From: RBC038 sp041390625
GTDB taxonomy: Bacteria > Chloroflexota > Dehalococcoidia > UBA2979
Reading direction: 5' to 3'
Assembly (NCBI GenBank): GCA_041390625.1
Contig: JAWKPM010000015.1
Location: 6,901 to 70,900 of the forward strand
Length of the DNA stretch: 64,000 nucleotides
A program made the position numbers and the translations under genes. Of this stretch, positions 42,555-52,338 are shown piece by piece; position 1 is the first letter of the stretch, and each line of letters begins with the position of its first letter. The notes under the pieces were generated by a model. It saw nothing but the letters and a program-made list of their open reading frames with translations. It searched no databases and had not been told where the DNA came from.

Positions 42555-42982
42555 CAGCACGACACCTCGAGGTCGATCGCCGCCGAGGCCAGCACCCGGT
42601 CCTGCCCGCCGCGCACCAGCGCGAACTCGTACGTGTGCGCGCCTCGCTCGGCGCTCGGCACCGTGAGGCGCGCGAACCCGTCGTCCTCGGCGCGGAACTC
42701 GCCGGCCACCATCGCTGTGCCGTTGTCCATGTCGTAGATGCGGCTGCTGACGTTTGGCCCGCGCAGCTCATCCGAGTCCCACGTGGCAACGAAGGTGAGG
42801 TTGCAGCCACCGCCGTACGGCGCGCTCGCCTCGAGGACGAAGCTATCGACCGTCGGCGCCGGCGCCGCTGCCTCGAGGCGACCGCCTCCCGGCCACACCA
42901 TCAGGACCGCTACCGCGAGCCCCAGGCCGAGGCCGATCGCTCGGGCGGGCGACCGCCGCCAGACCATCACGTGTTCATTCAT
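42554..42982 (-). CDS. Exported protein encoded before the TadG-like gene
   Basis: A 142-residue protein with a signal peptide or N-terminal anchor (ARAIGLGLGLAVAVLMVW) and a compact beta-rich domain (FVLEASAPYGGGCNLTFVATW ... AHTYEFALVRGG) with two Cys, resembling a small Ig-like domain. GGAGG six bases upstream of the ATG at 42982 fixes the start. Translationally coupled to the TadG-like gene. Confidence 0.7.
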   Translation of the reverse strand: MNEHVMVWRRSPARAIGLGLGLAVAVLMVWPGGGRLEAAAPAPTVDSFVLEASAPYGGGCNLTFVATWDSDELRGPNVSSRIYDMDNGTAMVAGEFRAEDDGFARLTVPSAERGAHTYEFALVRGGQDRVLASAAIDLEVSC

Positions 42983-43224
42983 GTGGCGCCTCCTCGACGA
43001 GATAGCGAGCGGCCCGGCACCGTCCCGTACTTCCCCTTGCCCTCCATATGGCCGCCGGGCGCACACGCGTTACGTAGGAGGAAGAAAGGGATCAGAAAGC
43101 GATTCGCTTACGGGATGTCAACGTTCCCGCCCGCGCCCCCGCGAGGCACGAGACCGCGCGGCCGCCGCGACGGCCCGGAACCCCACCGCATCCGAGGTCG
43201 TCCTAGTCGGCAGGAGGACTCGTT

Positions 43225-45621
43225 ATGCCTGCACTCACACCCCGACTCCGCCCCCGCGCCGCCTTCGTGGCCGCGCTGGCGATGGTCGCGCTGACCCTTC
43301 CCGCGCTCGCAGCGCCCGTCGAGGCGCAGCAACCCTTCCCGGTCGAGCCACCAATCCCCTTCGACCCGCCCTGGTGGCCCGTGACCGGCGAGGCGCGACT
43401 CGACACCTTCGAGGTCGACGCCGAGATCCGCGACGGCGTCATCGAGGCCACCTACCGCCTCGTCCTCTCGAACCCCGGCTGGGATGACCGCTTCCGTCCC
43501 GGGGACGTGCGTCCCGTCGCCCCCGAGGCCGAGGGCCGCATCGTGATGCCCGTGCCCCCCGGCAGCTCCGTGAGCGACCTCGTGCTCTCCGGCGGTCCCG
43601 AGACCCTCGAGGGCAAGGTCCTCGACGCCGACGAGGCGCAGCGCATCTACGAGGAGATCGTGCGCCGACGCATCGACCCCGCCCTCCTGCGCTCCATCGG
43701 CGACGACCTGTTCGAGGTCCGCGCCTTCCCCGTGCCCGCCGGCGAGACCCGCACCGTGACCTTCGTAGTGACCTCACCACTCGAGGTGGCGGACGGAGCT
43801 GCCCGTTTCGAGCTGCCGTGGTCCCGCATGTCGCCGCGCCCCGCGAGCGCACTGGTCCACATCGAGGTCGATGTGCCGTGGGAGGTACGAGGCACTTTCG
43901 CGCCCGGCTTCGAGCTCGACCGCGATCGCCGGGGCCCAGGCGAGCTCACGCTCGACTGGGAGTCGCCCGCTTCGTGGATCCCCGACCGCGACTTCACCCT
44001 CGACCTCACCGGCGGCGAAGGGCTGCTCGACACCCGCCTGCTCGCGCACCGCGCGGGCAACGAGGACGGCTACTTCGCCCTTCTCCTCACCCCGGAGATC
44101 GAGGTCGATGAGGCCGTGGCGCGCGACGTTGTGCTCGTGCTCGACACCTCCGGCTCGATGGAGGGCGACAAGATCGTGCAGGCCCGCGATGCCGCGACGT
44201 ACATCCTCGACCGCCTCGGCCCCGACGACCGCTTCGGCGTCGTCGCCTTCGCCCGCCGCGTCGAGCCCTTCGAGGACCGCCTCCGCCCATCCCGCGACGC
44301 CGATGACGCCATCGAGTGGGTGCAGGACCTCGACGCCGGCGGGGGCACGAACTTCGCCGGCGGCATCGAGGCCGCGCTCGACCTCCTCGACGGCAGCCGT
44401 CCCTCAACGGTCATTGTCCTGACCGATGGTCTGCCGACAGTCGGTATCACCGACGGCGATGCCATCCTCGAGGTCGCTCGCGACCTCGCGCCCACCCGCA
44501 CCCAGCTCTTCGCCTTCGGCGTGGGCTACGACGTCGACACCGTGCTGCTCGATGCCATCGCGCGCGAGTTCACCGGCACGAGCCACTACGTCCGCCCCGA
44601 GGAGCGCGTCGACGCCGAGGTCGGTCGCCTCTACGAGCGCATCGCCACGCCCGTCCTCACCGATGTCCGCATCGAGGTCGACGGAGTGAACGTCTACGAC
44701 CTCGCGCCCGCCACCGTCGGCGGGCTCTTCGCCGATCAGCAGCTCGTGCTCAGCGGTCGCTACGAGGACCCCCGCAATGGCGGCGGCGACGCGACCGTCA
44801 CGGTGATGGGCGACGGCCCCGAGGGGCGCGTGCGCCTGGCCTACGAGGTCGAGTTCCCGCGCCGTGCCGCCGCCTCCGAGGTCGCGCAGATGTGGGCCCA
44901 GCGCTTCATCGCCGACCTCCTCACCGAGCTCCGCCTCTCCGGCCCCGACCCCGAGCTCATCGAGGAGATCGTGGCCGTCGCGACGCAGTTCGGCATCGTG
45001 ACGCCCTACACCTCGTACCTCGCCGAGGAGCCGAACCTCGCCCTCGCCCCGCAGGCCGCCGCCGAGGCGCTGGACAGCGCCGCTCGCTCCGCGCCGTCGA
45101 CGGGCGCGCAGGCCTTCGGTGGCGCGGCCGATGTCGAGTCGCTCCGCGAGGGCGCCCTCGCTGGCGGCGAGTTCGCGACGACCGTCCGCCGCATCGGCGC
45201 CCACAGTTTCTACCTCGTCGACGGACGCTGGACTCAGGACGGCTACGAGGACGAGCGAGCCACCGAGGTCGCCGTCGGGTCCGAGGCCTTTGCCGACTTG
45301 GTGGCGCTCGACCCCGAGGTCGCGGCCGCCGCCGCCCTCGGCGAGCGCGTCCTGCTCGAGGTCGATGGCGACTGGTTCGAGGTCGTCTGGCCGGACACCG
45401 AGGCCGCATCCGAGGTGGGCACGCTCCCGATCGCCCTCGCTGCCGACCTCGATCGTGGCGCCGGTGGCACGCTCGTCGCCCCGGCGCCGGCCCTCGACAC
45501 CATCGACTCCGCATCGTCGAATCCGCCGCTCGGCGCGATCGCCGCCGTCGGCCTGGGCGTCGCGCTGCTCGCAGGTGGCCTCGCCGCGGCCCGCCTTCGC
45601 CGCGGTCGAGGCGTCGAGTGA
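43225..45621 (+). CDS. VIT-VWA surface protein with C-terminal anchor
   Basis: A 798-residue exported protein. A signal peptide (about 1-34) is followed by a vault/inter-alpha-trypsin (VIT) domain (about 57-185) with IYEEIVRRRIDPALL and FPVPAGETRTV, and a VWA domain (about 300-470) with MIDAS DTSGS at 307-311. A beta-rich region follows. The C-terminus has one membrane helix (GAIAAVGLGVALLAGGLAAA) and an Arg-rich end, so the protein is anchored outside. GGCAGGAGGA precedes the ATG. Ligand binding through the MIDAS metal is expected. Confidence 0.9.
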   Translation: MPALTPRLRPRAAFVAALAMVALTLPALAAPVEAQQPFPVEPPIPFDPPWWPVTGEARLDTFEVDAEIRDGVIEATYRLVLSNPGWDDRFRPGDVRPVAPEAEGRIVMPVPPGSSVSDLVLSGGPETLEGKVLDADEAQRIYEEIVRRRIDPALLRSIGDDLFEVRAFPVPAGETRTVTFVVTSPLEVADGAARFELPWSRMSPRPASALVHIEVDVPWEVRGTFAPGFELDRDRRGPGELTLDWESPASWIPDRDFTLDLTGGEGLLDTRLLAHRAGNEDGYFALLLTPEIEVDEAVARDVVLVLDTSGSMEGDKIVQARDAATYILDRLGPDDRFGVVAFARRVEPFEDRLRPSRDADDAIEWVQDLDAGGGTNFAGGIEAALDLLDGSRPSTVIVLTDGLPTVGITDGDAILEVARDLAPTRTQLFAFGVGYDVDTVLLDAIAREFTGTSHYVRPEERVDAEVGRLYERIATPVLTDVRIEVDGVNVYDLAPATVGGLFADQQLVLSGRYEDPRNGGGDATVTVMGDGPEGRVRLAYEVEFPRRAAASEVAQMWAQRFIADLLTELRLSGPDPELIEEIVAVATQFGIVTPYTSYLAEEPNLALAPQAAAEALDSAARSAPSTGAQAFGGAADVESLREGALAGGEFATTVRRIGAHSFYLVDGRWTQDGYEDERATEVAVGSEAFADLVALDPEVAAAAALGERVLLEVDGDWFEVVWPDTEAASEVGTLPIALAADLDRGAGGTLVAPAPALDTIDSASSNPPLGAIAAVGLGVALLAGGLAAARLRRGRGVE

Positions 45622-45705
45622 GTTCCCGCCGAAGCCGCCGCCTCCGGTAGAGTGTCGACGACGACAACGAACCTGGTGGCAGCACCCCGGAAGGGACAGG
45701 CGGGA

Positions 45706-46767
45706 ATGAAGGTTTCGACAGGCTTCGGAGAGCGCTGGCTCGGCCAGATCGGCGCGCAGGCGAAAGCCGCCGAGGACGCAGGCTTCGACGTCATCTCGAC
45801 GGGCGAGCTGAAGCACAACTCGGTGCTCGCACTGACGATCGCCGCCGAGCACACCGAGCGCGTCGAGATCTCCAGCATGACCATGGCGTTCCCGCGCTCG
45901 CCGATGGTCATGGCGCAGTCCGCCTGGGACATCCAGGAGTTCTCGAAGGGCCGTCTCAACCTCGGCCTCGGTTCGCAGGTGAAGGGCCACATCATCCGGC
46001 GCTTCGGCGGCACGTGGTCGCCCCCCGGCCGCCGGATGGAGGAGTACGTCACGATGATGCGCGCCGTCTGGCGCTCGTGGCAGCACGGCGAGAAGCCCGA
46101 GTTCATCGGCGAGGACTATCGCTACCTCCTCATGACCCCCGCCTGGAACCCCGGTCCCATCGACTACCCGTTCCCCAAGATCTCGATGGCTGCCGTCGGC
46201 CCGCGCATGACCGAGGCCGCTGGCGCCGTCGCCGATGGCCTGCGCCCGCACGGCTTCACCACGGAGAAGTACCTCCGCGAGGTCACCCTCCCCCACCTGG
46301 AGAAGGGCGCAAAGCGCGCCGGCCGCTCGCTCGCCGACATCGAGATTTCCGTCGGCGGCTTCAACGCCTTCGGCGAGACCCAGTCCGATGTCGAGCAGGC
46401 CATCAACGCCCTGCGCCGCCCGATCTCCTTCTACGGCTCGACGCGCAGCTACCACGGCGTCTTCCGCGCCCACGGCCTCGAGTCGCTTGGCATGCAGCTG
46501 CACGAGCTCTCCCTCCGAGGCGAGTGGGACAAGATGCGCGACGCCGTGACCTTCGAGCACGCCGCCGAGATGGCCAACGCCTGCACGTACGACGAGCTGC
46601 CGCAGTACGCGCGCGAGCACTTCGACTACGCCGATCGCATCAGCTTCCCGATGGCGCGACACGCGGCGTCGGACACCTACGGCGGCTCGGCCGAGGGCGA
46701 CGCCACCGCCCCGGCGCCGACGCCGGAGCGCCTCCAGTGGCTCATCAAGGAGCTACACGAGGTCTAG
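45706..46767 (+). CDS. F420-dependent LLM-class oxidoreductase
   Basis: A 353-residue luciferase-like TIM-barrel enzyme (FISTGELKHNSVLAL-type N-terminus, GRLNLGLGSQ, and the PMVMAQSAWDIQEFSKGR segment) of the TIGR03617-like group. These use coenzyme F420 or FMN; the substrate is not predictable. AAGGGACAGGCGGG upstream supports the ATG at 45706, and TAGAGT lies at 45648-45653. An in-frame upstream start would include the promoter. Confidence 0.88.
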   Translation: MKVSTGFGERWLGQIGAQAKAAEDAGFDVISTGELKHNSVLALTIAAEHTERVEISSMTMAFPRSPMVMAQSAWDIQEFSKGRLNLGLGSQVKGHIIRRFGGTWSPPGRRMEEYVTMMRAVWRSWQHGEKPEFIGEDYRYLLMTPAWNPGPIDYPFPKISMAAVGPRMTEAAGAVADGLRPHGFTTEKYLREVTLPHLEKGAKRAGRSLADIEISVGGFNAFGETQSDVEQAINALRRPISFYGSTRSYHGVFRAHGLESLGMQLHELSLRGEWDKMRDAVTFEHAAEMANACTYDELPQYAREHFDYADRISFPMARHAASDTYGGSAEGDATAPAPTPERLQWLIKELHEV

Positions 46768-46873
46768 AGGTCCCGGTCGAGGCTGTTACGCCCCGTTGAG
46801 GACCCATCGATAGACTGAGGGGGACATTCGTTCCGCCGGACGCTCCGCCACGCGAGACGAGAGGGTCGAGCCC

Positions 46874-48121
46874 ATGTACGACCCGAAGCCCGCGTGGTGG
46901 TTCGATCCCGAGGAGCGCGACGTCCCGGCCCCCGAGCTCGGCCTCACGACACGATTCATGGATCCCGAACGCCTGACCGAGGAGCAGGAGCAGCACATGC
47001 TCCGGCTCCTGGAGCTCGCGTTCAACGGCGGTCCCGCCTGGTTCGAGCTTCCCGTGAGCCGCGCCGATCACTGGCGCTGGAAGCTGCACGACTATCCCGG
47101 TCCGACGCGGGCTGAGCTCATGCTGCGCACGAATGGCTCAGACGCGCCCCCACCTCCGCCCGGCCCCGAGCCGTCGGCCATCATCGGCATGGCCGCCGAG
47201 CGCTGGCGACCGTGGCTGATGCAGGGCCGGCCGCGCCCCATGCGTAACAGCGTCGACCTCGCGGTCGATCCCTCCTACCAGGGCCGAGGCATCCAGGGCC
47301 GGCGCCGCGATTGGCACCATCAGCACGGCGAGTTCGACCACAACGACGTCAGCATCAGCACGAACACACACCCGACGGCGCGGCACATCTCGATGCGGCA
47401 GGGCTACCGCCCGGTCTCGAACGGCCTCTCGATCTTCACGATGCCGCTGAACCCGTCCGCCCTCGCCGCGCCGCCTCCCCCACCGACACCCGGTGCGAGC
47501 CGCACGATGGTCGCGATCACCGCCGAGGCCCGTACCCGGCCACAGGCCGTGCGTTGGCTCGGCTGGCACGCGCGCTGGCTCCGCTCTCGCGCCCGCTACG
47601 AGCTCGGACGCTCGAGGACAACGAACCCCTGGACCATCGAGACCCGTCCCAACTTCGACGATCGGATCGACGGCCTGCTTCACGCCTTCTCGGCCGACTT
47701 CGACGTCATCTACCTGCGCGACCGCGAATACCTGAACTGGCGATACGCGGACCCGAGGGGTGGCCCCTTCACCATCCGCACCGCCGAGGCAAATGGCGAG
47801 CTGCTCGGCTACGCCGTCACCCGCGCCTGGTCGCGCCGCAGCGAGCTCGCCGATGTCGTCGCGCAGCCCGGCCGCACCGATGTCGCCACCAGCCTCATCG
47901 ATGACGCGATCCAGCTCGCGCGCGCGGCCGGGTCACGTCGGCTGCGCGCCTGGCTCCCCGAGCGGCACCCGTACGCCCCGGCCTTCAGAAGCCACGGCTT
48001 CCGCGAGGACGCCACACCCGGCCGCCTGCTCTACGGCGGCCCATCGATGGATGAGTACTCCTTCCTCAAGTCCCCCGACCTCCGCCTCCACTACGTCCTC
48101 GGCGACACGGACGCGATCTAG
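46874..48121 (+). CDS. GNAT-like protein, paralog A
   Basis: A 415-residue soluble protein. Shared features with paralogs at 59231 and 60618: LELAFNGGPAWFELPVSRAD followed by DHWRWK near residue 45-75, a Gln-Gly-Arg-Gly-like loop (YQGRGIQGRR) typical of an acetyl-CoA site, EYLNWRY near residue 285, and LHYVLGDTD at the end. This looks like a double GNAT fold. Paralog A has a Pro-rich insert and lacks close neighbours of the other two. TAGACT at 46811-46816 is a likely -10. The acceptor substrate is unknown. Confidence 0.7.
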   Translation: MYDPKPAWWFDPEERDVPAPELGLTTRFMDPERLTEEQEQHMLRLLELAFNGGPAWFELPVSRADHWRWKLHDYPGPTRAELMLRTNGSDAPPPPPGPEPSAIIGMAAERWRPWLMQGRPRPMRNSVDLAVDPSYQGRGIQGRRRDWHHQHGEFDHNDVSISTNTHPTARHISMRQGYRPVSNGLSIFTMPLNPSALAAPPPPPTPGASRTMVAITAEARTRPQAVRWLGWHARWLRSRARYELGRSRTTNPWTIETRPNFDDRIDGLLHAFSADFDVIYLRDREYLNWRYADPRGGPFTIRTAEANGELLGYAVTRAWSRRSELADVVAQPGRTDVATSLIDDAIQLARAAGSRRLRAWLPERHPYAPAFRSHGFREDATPGRLLYGGPSMDEYSFLKSPDLRLHYVLGDTDAI

Positions 48122-48182
48122 CCGCCGACCCTGCCAGGCGCTGATGCACCCGCAGTCACCTGACGCTCACAACGTGTAACTT

Positions 48183-48204
48183 CGTGCTTGTGATGACAAG
48201 CACG
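48183..48204. promoter_or_regulatory. 9-bp hairpin/operator upstream of the solute-binding protein gene
   Basis: CGTGCTTGT, loop GATG, then the exact complement ACAAGCACG, ending 16 bases before the -35 of the next promoter. It could be an operator or the terminator of the previous gene. Confidence 0.45.
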
Positions 48205-48219
48205 CAACAACAAACTGCA

Positions 48220-48248
48220 TTGACTTTTCCTGAATCTCGGCTTAAATC
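48220..48248 (+). promoter_or_regulatory. Sigma-70-like promoter of the first solute-binding protein
   Basis: TTGACT (48220-48225), 17-base spacer, TAAATC (48243-48248), in the most AT-rich patch of the window. It is 53 bases before the TTG start. Confidence 0.55.
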
Positions 48249-48300
48249 GCTGGCAGGTGGCGATGATGCACGTTGTCGCCCGTGTCCGAAGGAGGGGACA

Positions 48301-50169
48301 TTGCCAGAGGGAACGTACTGGAGCCGTCGAAAGTTCGGACGACGCACCGCCTTGCGAGGCGCAGGCGTGGCCTTTGCCGGCCTCGCCGGGGCCGCGCTCT
48401 TCGGCTGCGGCGGTGACGACGAGGAGGCGACCGCAACCGCTGCCCCCACCGAGGCGGGCAGCGCCACCGCCACGACTGCCACGGGCGACGGCTCGACCCC
48501 GGTCCCGGCCGACCAGGTCCGCATCGCGCCCGGTGCCTACCTCGACTCCATCCCGCCGACCCCCGCAGAGATGAACCCCGCCGTGAACGCCCGCTACGGC
48601 GGCACGCTCATGGCCCGCTACCTCGACCCGCCGCACATGGACTTCAACCGCACGCTGTCGTGCACTGTGAACTCCACCATGGACTTCACGAAGAACAAGC
48701 TCACCCGCGCCCAGTTCGGGCCGATGGCCGACTGGCGACGCGTGAACGTCGAGCCCGACCTCGCCGAGTCATGGGAGATCAACGCCGACGCCACGCAGTT
48801 CACCTTCCATCTTCGCCAGGGCGCGAAGTTCCACAACGTCGAGCCCACCAACGGCCGCGAGTTCGTCGCCGAGGACGCTCGGCTCTCCATCGAGCGCTAC
48901 CAGGCCGGCGGCACCCAAAAGGACGTCTGGTCGGTGGTGACCTCCGTCGAGATGCCGGACGACTACACCCTGGTCGTCAGTCTCGACCAGCCGCTCGCGG
49001 ACTTCCCCCGCAACATCGCCGCGTGGTCGCACATCGACGCGCGCGAGATGCTCGAGGATCAGGACTTCCTCAAGGAGCACGCCGTCGGCACCGGCCCCTT
49101 CATTCAGGAGGAGTGGACGAAGAAGGAGCGCTCCGTCTTCGCCCGCAACCCCGAGTACTTCGAGGCCGGCCTGCCCTACCTCGACAAGGTCATCACCCCG
49201 GTGCAGAACGACACCGCGGCTCAGCGCGCCGGCTACATCACGGACAACTTCGTGTACTGGAGCGGTCGCGACGAGCCGGACGCCGAGTCGATGCTCAGCC
49301 AGGCGAAGGACTCCGTCTACCTCAAGTACGAGTCAGTCGTCGGCGCCAACACCGAGGGCTTCCACTTCCAGATGGCGAACCCCATCTTCCAGGACGAGCG
49401 CATCCGACGCGCCTTCCCCCTCGCCATCGACTGGGTGGAGTGGGACCTCGCACGCTACGCCGGCGAGGGCGGCGGCTACGTCCGCTCGCCCATCCCGTGG
49501 CCGTACCTCTACGACGCCCGCCCGAAGCACGGCGAGCAGGGCCAGTGGTACATGTTCGACCCCGCGCAGGCGCGCCAGCTCCTGCAGGCCGCCGGCTACA
49601 GCGAGGACAACCGCCTCGAGGTCGACTTCCCCGCCTGGTACCAGCGCGAGCAGTACGCCCAGATCATGATCCCGATGCTCGTCGAGAACCTGCCCGAGGT
49701 GAAGGCCAACTTCCGCGAGGTCGACAACCCGACTGCAGTCACCATGCTCAACGACCGCAACTTCGATGACACGATGAACATCACCTGGGGGCCCCCGGTC
49801 TACTCCGTCGACCAGGCCGTCTTCCCCTGGTACCACTCGCAGGGTGGCCTCAACCACAACAACGTGAACGATGCCACCATGGACGACCTCGTCACGAAGC
49901 AGCGAGCCGAGCAGAACCCCGAGGCTCAAACCGAGCTCTGGCGCCAGATCGAAGACCGGATCTTCGACCAGGTCTGGGAGGTCTTCTTCCCCGGCACGGC
50001 GATCAACCGCATCTTCTGGCACAACTACATGGTCAACTTCCGCCCGCACGGCATCGCCAGCGTGCTGTCGTGCTACGGCGACGGGAAAGCCCGCTCCATC
50101 TGGCTCGACGAGGGTGCGCCCAACACCGCCGTCGGCCCGACGTTCATTCCGGACGGCACCGCGCTCTAG
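48301..50169 (+). CDS. Family 5 solute-binding lipoprotein (Tat), copy 1
   Basis: A 622-residue extracytoplasmic substrate-binding protein of the SBP_bac_5 (oligopeptide/nickel) class. It has a twin-arginine signal (SRRKFGRRTALRG), a hydrophobic stretch and lipobox LFGC, then a Thr-rich linker. The mature protein shows the family fold, with LAESWEINADATQFTFHLR, the YTLVVSLDQPLADFP strand and GTGPFIQEEW. TTG at 48301 is fixed by GGAGGGG four bases upstream. It is closely related to the next gene; no ABC permease or ATPase gene is nearby. Confidence 0.9.
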   Translation: MPEGTYWSRRKFGRRTALRGAGVAFAGLAGAALFGCGGDDEEATATAAPTEAGSATATTATGDGSTPVPADQVRIAPGAYLDSIPPTPAEMNPAVNARYGGTLMARYLDPPHMDFNRTLSCTVNSTMDFTKNKLTRAQFGPMADWRRVNVEPDLAESWEINADATQFTFHLRQGAKFHNVEPTNGREFVAEDARLSIERYQAGGTQKDVWSVVTSVEMPDDYTLVVSLDQPLADFPRNIAAWSHIDAREMLEDQDFLKEHAVGTGPFIQEEWTKKERSVFARNPEYFEAGLPYLDKVITPVQNDTAAQRAGYITDNFVYWSGRDEPDAESMLSQAKDSVYLKYESVVGANTEGFHFQMANPIFQDERIRRAFPLAIDWVEWDLARYAGEGGGYVRSPIPWPYLYDARPKHGEQGQWYMFDPAQARQLLQAAGYSEDNRLEVDFPAWYQREQYAQIMIPMLVENLPEVKANFREVDNPTAVTMLNDRNFDDTMNITWGPPVYSVDQAVFPWYHSQGGLNHNNVNDATMDDLVTKQRAEQNPEAQTELWRQIEDRIFDQVWEVFFPGTAINRIFWHNYMVNFRPHGIASVLSCYGDGKARSIWLDEGAPNTAVGPTFIPDGTAL

Positions 50170-50218
50170 CCGCACGCGGCCCGGGCGGCCGCACCCAACC
50201 AGCCAGTTCCCTCTGGGA

Positions 50219-50246
50219 CACGGGGGCCACTTCGGTGGCCCTCGTG
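50219..50246 (+). terminator. UUCG-capped terminator between the two solute-binding genes
   Basis: CACGGGGGCCAC, loop TTCG, GTGGCCCTCGTG, a 12-bp stem with one G-U pair. It lies 49 bases after the first gene. Confidence 0.65.
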
Positions 50247-50365
50247 TACGTCCGCGCCCAAGCGGCGCTGCCACTCAGCGCCCGCTCAGATCGCACTCAG
50301 CCGGCTACAACGTACGTCTTCTAGCGTCCTCTGCACCGCTCCCACTTCACGCCCGGAGGGACACC

Positions 50366-52231
50366 GTGCAGGACCACTCGAACTACTGGTATCGACAGCG
50401 CGTCGGCCGCCGCGCGGCACTCCGAGGCGCCGCGATCGGCCTCTCCGGACTCGCCGGCGCGGCCCTCATCGGCTGCGGCAGCTCCGACAACGGCACCTCG
50501 ACGGCCACGGCCACCGCCACCAGCACCTCAGCCGGCTCGCCGACGGCGACCGGAACCGGCACCGCCGGCGGCGAGACCCCCGTCCCCACCGATCAGATTC
50601 GCGTGCCACCCGACATCTACGACCAGCCCGTCGCCGCCACCCCCGCCGAGGCCGCACCGCTGGTCAACGCGAAGTACGGCGGGACCCTCAACGCCCTCTA
50701 CCTCGACCCGCCGAGGATGGACATCAACCGAACGCTCTCGTGCACCATCTACAGCACGATGAATCTGACCAACAACAAGGTCGCGCGCGCCCGCACCGGC
50801 GCTTCCGCCCACCCGTTCCTCGTCGAGATCGAGCCCGACCTCGCCGAGTCGTGGGAGGCCTCACCCGACAACACCGAGTTCACCTTCCACCTCCGCCAGG
50901 GCATCAAGACGCACAACGTCGAGCCCACCAACGGCCGCGAGTTCACCGCCGAGGACATCAAGCTCTCGATGGAGCGCTACCAGGCCGGCGGCGTGCAGTC
51001 GGACGTCGTCGCGCCCGTGACATCCATCGAGCAGCCGGACAACTACACGATCACCGTGAAGCTCGACCAGCCGCTCTCCGACTTCCCCACGAACATCGCC
51101 GCGTGGTCGTTCATGTGGCCGAAGGAGATGATCGAGGGCGACAACCCCCTCGTCGAGGACAAGGCCGTCGGCACCGGCCCCTTCATCCAGGAGGAATGGA
51201 CGAAGAAGGAGCGCTCCGTCTTCGCGAAGCACCCCGACTACTTCGAGGAAGGCCTCCCCTTCCTCGACAAGATCATCGACAACGTCCAGAACGACACCGC
51301 TGCCCTCTCCGCGGGCTTCCAGACGGACAACTACTTCCTCTGGAGTGCCCTCGATGACGAGGACGCCAGCCAGATGGCCAACAAGACCGACGACATGGTG
51401 CTCTGGAAGTTCCCGCGCTCCCGCGGCGCCAACGTCAACGGCTGGCACTTCCAGATGACGAACCCGGTCTTCCAGGACGAGCGCGTCCGCCGCGCCGTGT
51501 CGCTCGCCTTCGACCGCGACGCCGAGGACCTCGCGCGCAACGCCGGCGACAACCAGAACCCCAACGGCGCCTTCTCCAACCCGCCGATGCCGTGGGCGCT
51601 GCTCTACGACGAGTACCCCGACCAGCGCGCGAACGGCCCCTGGTACAAGTTCGACCCGGAGCAGGCGCTCCAACTCCTCGACGCCGCCGGCTACAACAAG
51701 GACAACCCGCTGAAGTGGGAGCACGTCACCTGGTACGACCGCGCCCCCTCATCCGAGATCATCATCCCGGGCATCAAGGAGGCGACCGACGGCGTCATCG
51801 ACATCTCGTTCCGCCAGGTCGACAACCCGACACAGGTGACGCTGCTGTCCGACCACAACTTCGACGCCACGATCGGCATCGTCTGGGGCCCGGCGGGCTT
51901 CTCGATGGACCAGTGGATCTTCCCCTGGTACCACACCGGCGGCAGCCTCAACTACAACTCCGCCGGCAACACCGACCTCGACGCGATCCTCGAGCAGCAG
52001 CGCAGCTCCTCGGATCCCGCCGAGAAGAAGCAGCTCTGGCAGCAGGTCTGGGACACGATCCACGACCAGGTCTGGGACCTGTGGTGGCCGGAGGCGCTAC
52101 TCCGCTACGCGTGGCACAACTACGTCATCAACTACCGGCCGCACGGCTGGATGGGCAACTGGACCTGCTACGTCTCCGACCAGGGGCGCGCCGTCTGGCT
52201 CGATGACGGCGCTCCCGGCCTCGACCGCTAG
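50366..52231 (+). CDS. Family 5 solute-binding lipoprotein (Tat), copy 2
   Basis: A 621-residue paralog of the preceding protein with the same order of features: Tat-like signal (YRQRVGRRAALRG), lipobox LIGC, Thr/Ser linker, then blocks shared almost word for word (TGPFIQEEWTKKERSVFA, VEPTNGREF, FPTNIAAW versus FPRNIAAW). A GTG start with GGAGGG upstream and TAGCGT at 50322-50327 as likely -10 indicates its own promoter. The pair is a tandem duplication that has diverged; differing ligand preferences are inferred. Confidence 0.9.
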   Translation: MQDHSNYWYRQRVGRRAALRGAAIGLSGLAGAALIGCGSSDNGTSTATATATSTSAGSPTATGTGTAGGETPVPTDQIRVPPDIYDQPVAATPAEAAPLVNAKYGGTLNALYLDPPRMDINRTLSCTIYSTMNLTNNKVARARTGASAHPFLVEIEPDLAESWEASPDNTEFTFHLRQGIKTHNVEPTNGREFTAEDIKLSMERYQAGGVQSDVVAPVTSIEQPDNYTITVKLDQPLSDFPTNIAAWSFMWPKEMIEGDNPLVEDKAVGTGPFIQEEWTKKERSVFAKHPDYFEEGLPFLDKIIDNVQNDTAALSAGFQTDNYFLWSALDDEDASQMANKTDDMVLWKFPRSRGANVNGWHFQMTNPVFQDERVRRAVSLAFDRDAEDLARNAGDNQNPNGAFSNPPMPWALLYDEYPDQRANGPWYKFDPEQALQLLDAAGYNKDNPLKWEHVTWYDRAPSSEIIIPGIKEATDGVIDISFRQVDNPTQVTLLSDHNFDATIGIVWGPAGFSMDQWIFPWYHTGGSLNYNSAGNTDLDAILEQQRSSSDPAEKKQLWQQVWDTIHDQVWDLWWPEALLRYAWHNYVINYRPHGWMGNWTCYVSDQGRAVWLDDGAPGLDR

Positions 52232-52281
52232 CGACACACTCGAGGCCCGAGGCGCGGCTCGAGGCACCTGAGGCAAAACGA

Positions 52282-52313
52282 AACCGCCTCGACGGAAGTC
52301 CGTCGAGGCGGTT
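52282..52313. terminator. Bidirectional 14-bp terminator
   Basis: AACCGCCTCGACGG, loop AAGT, then the exact complement. It lies between the converging second solute-binding gene and the acyl-CoA dehydrogenase gene, with A/T on both flanks. Confidence 0.8.
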
Positions 52314-52338
52314 CAAGTTCAACCCGAGGGCGGGCGGA

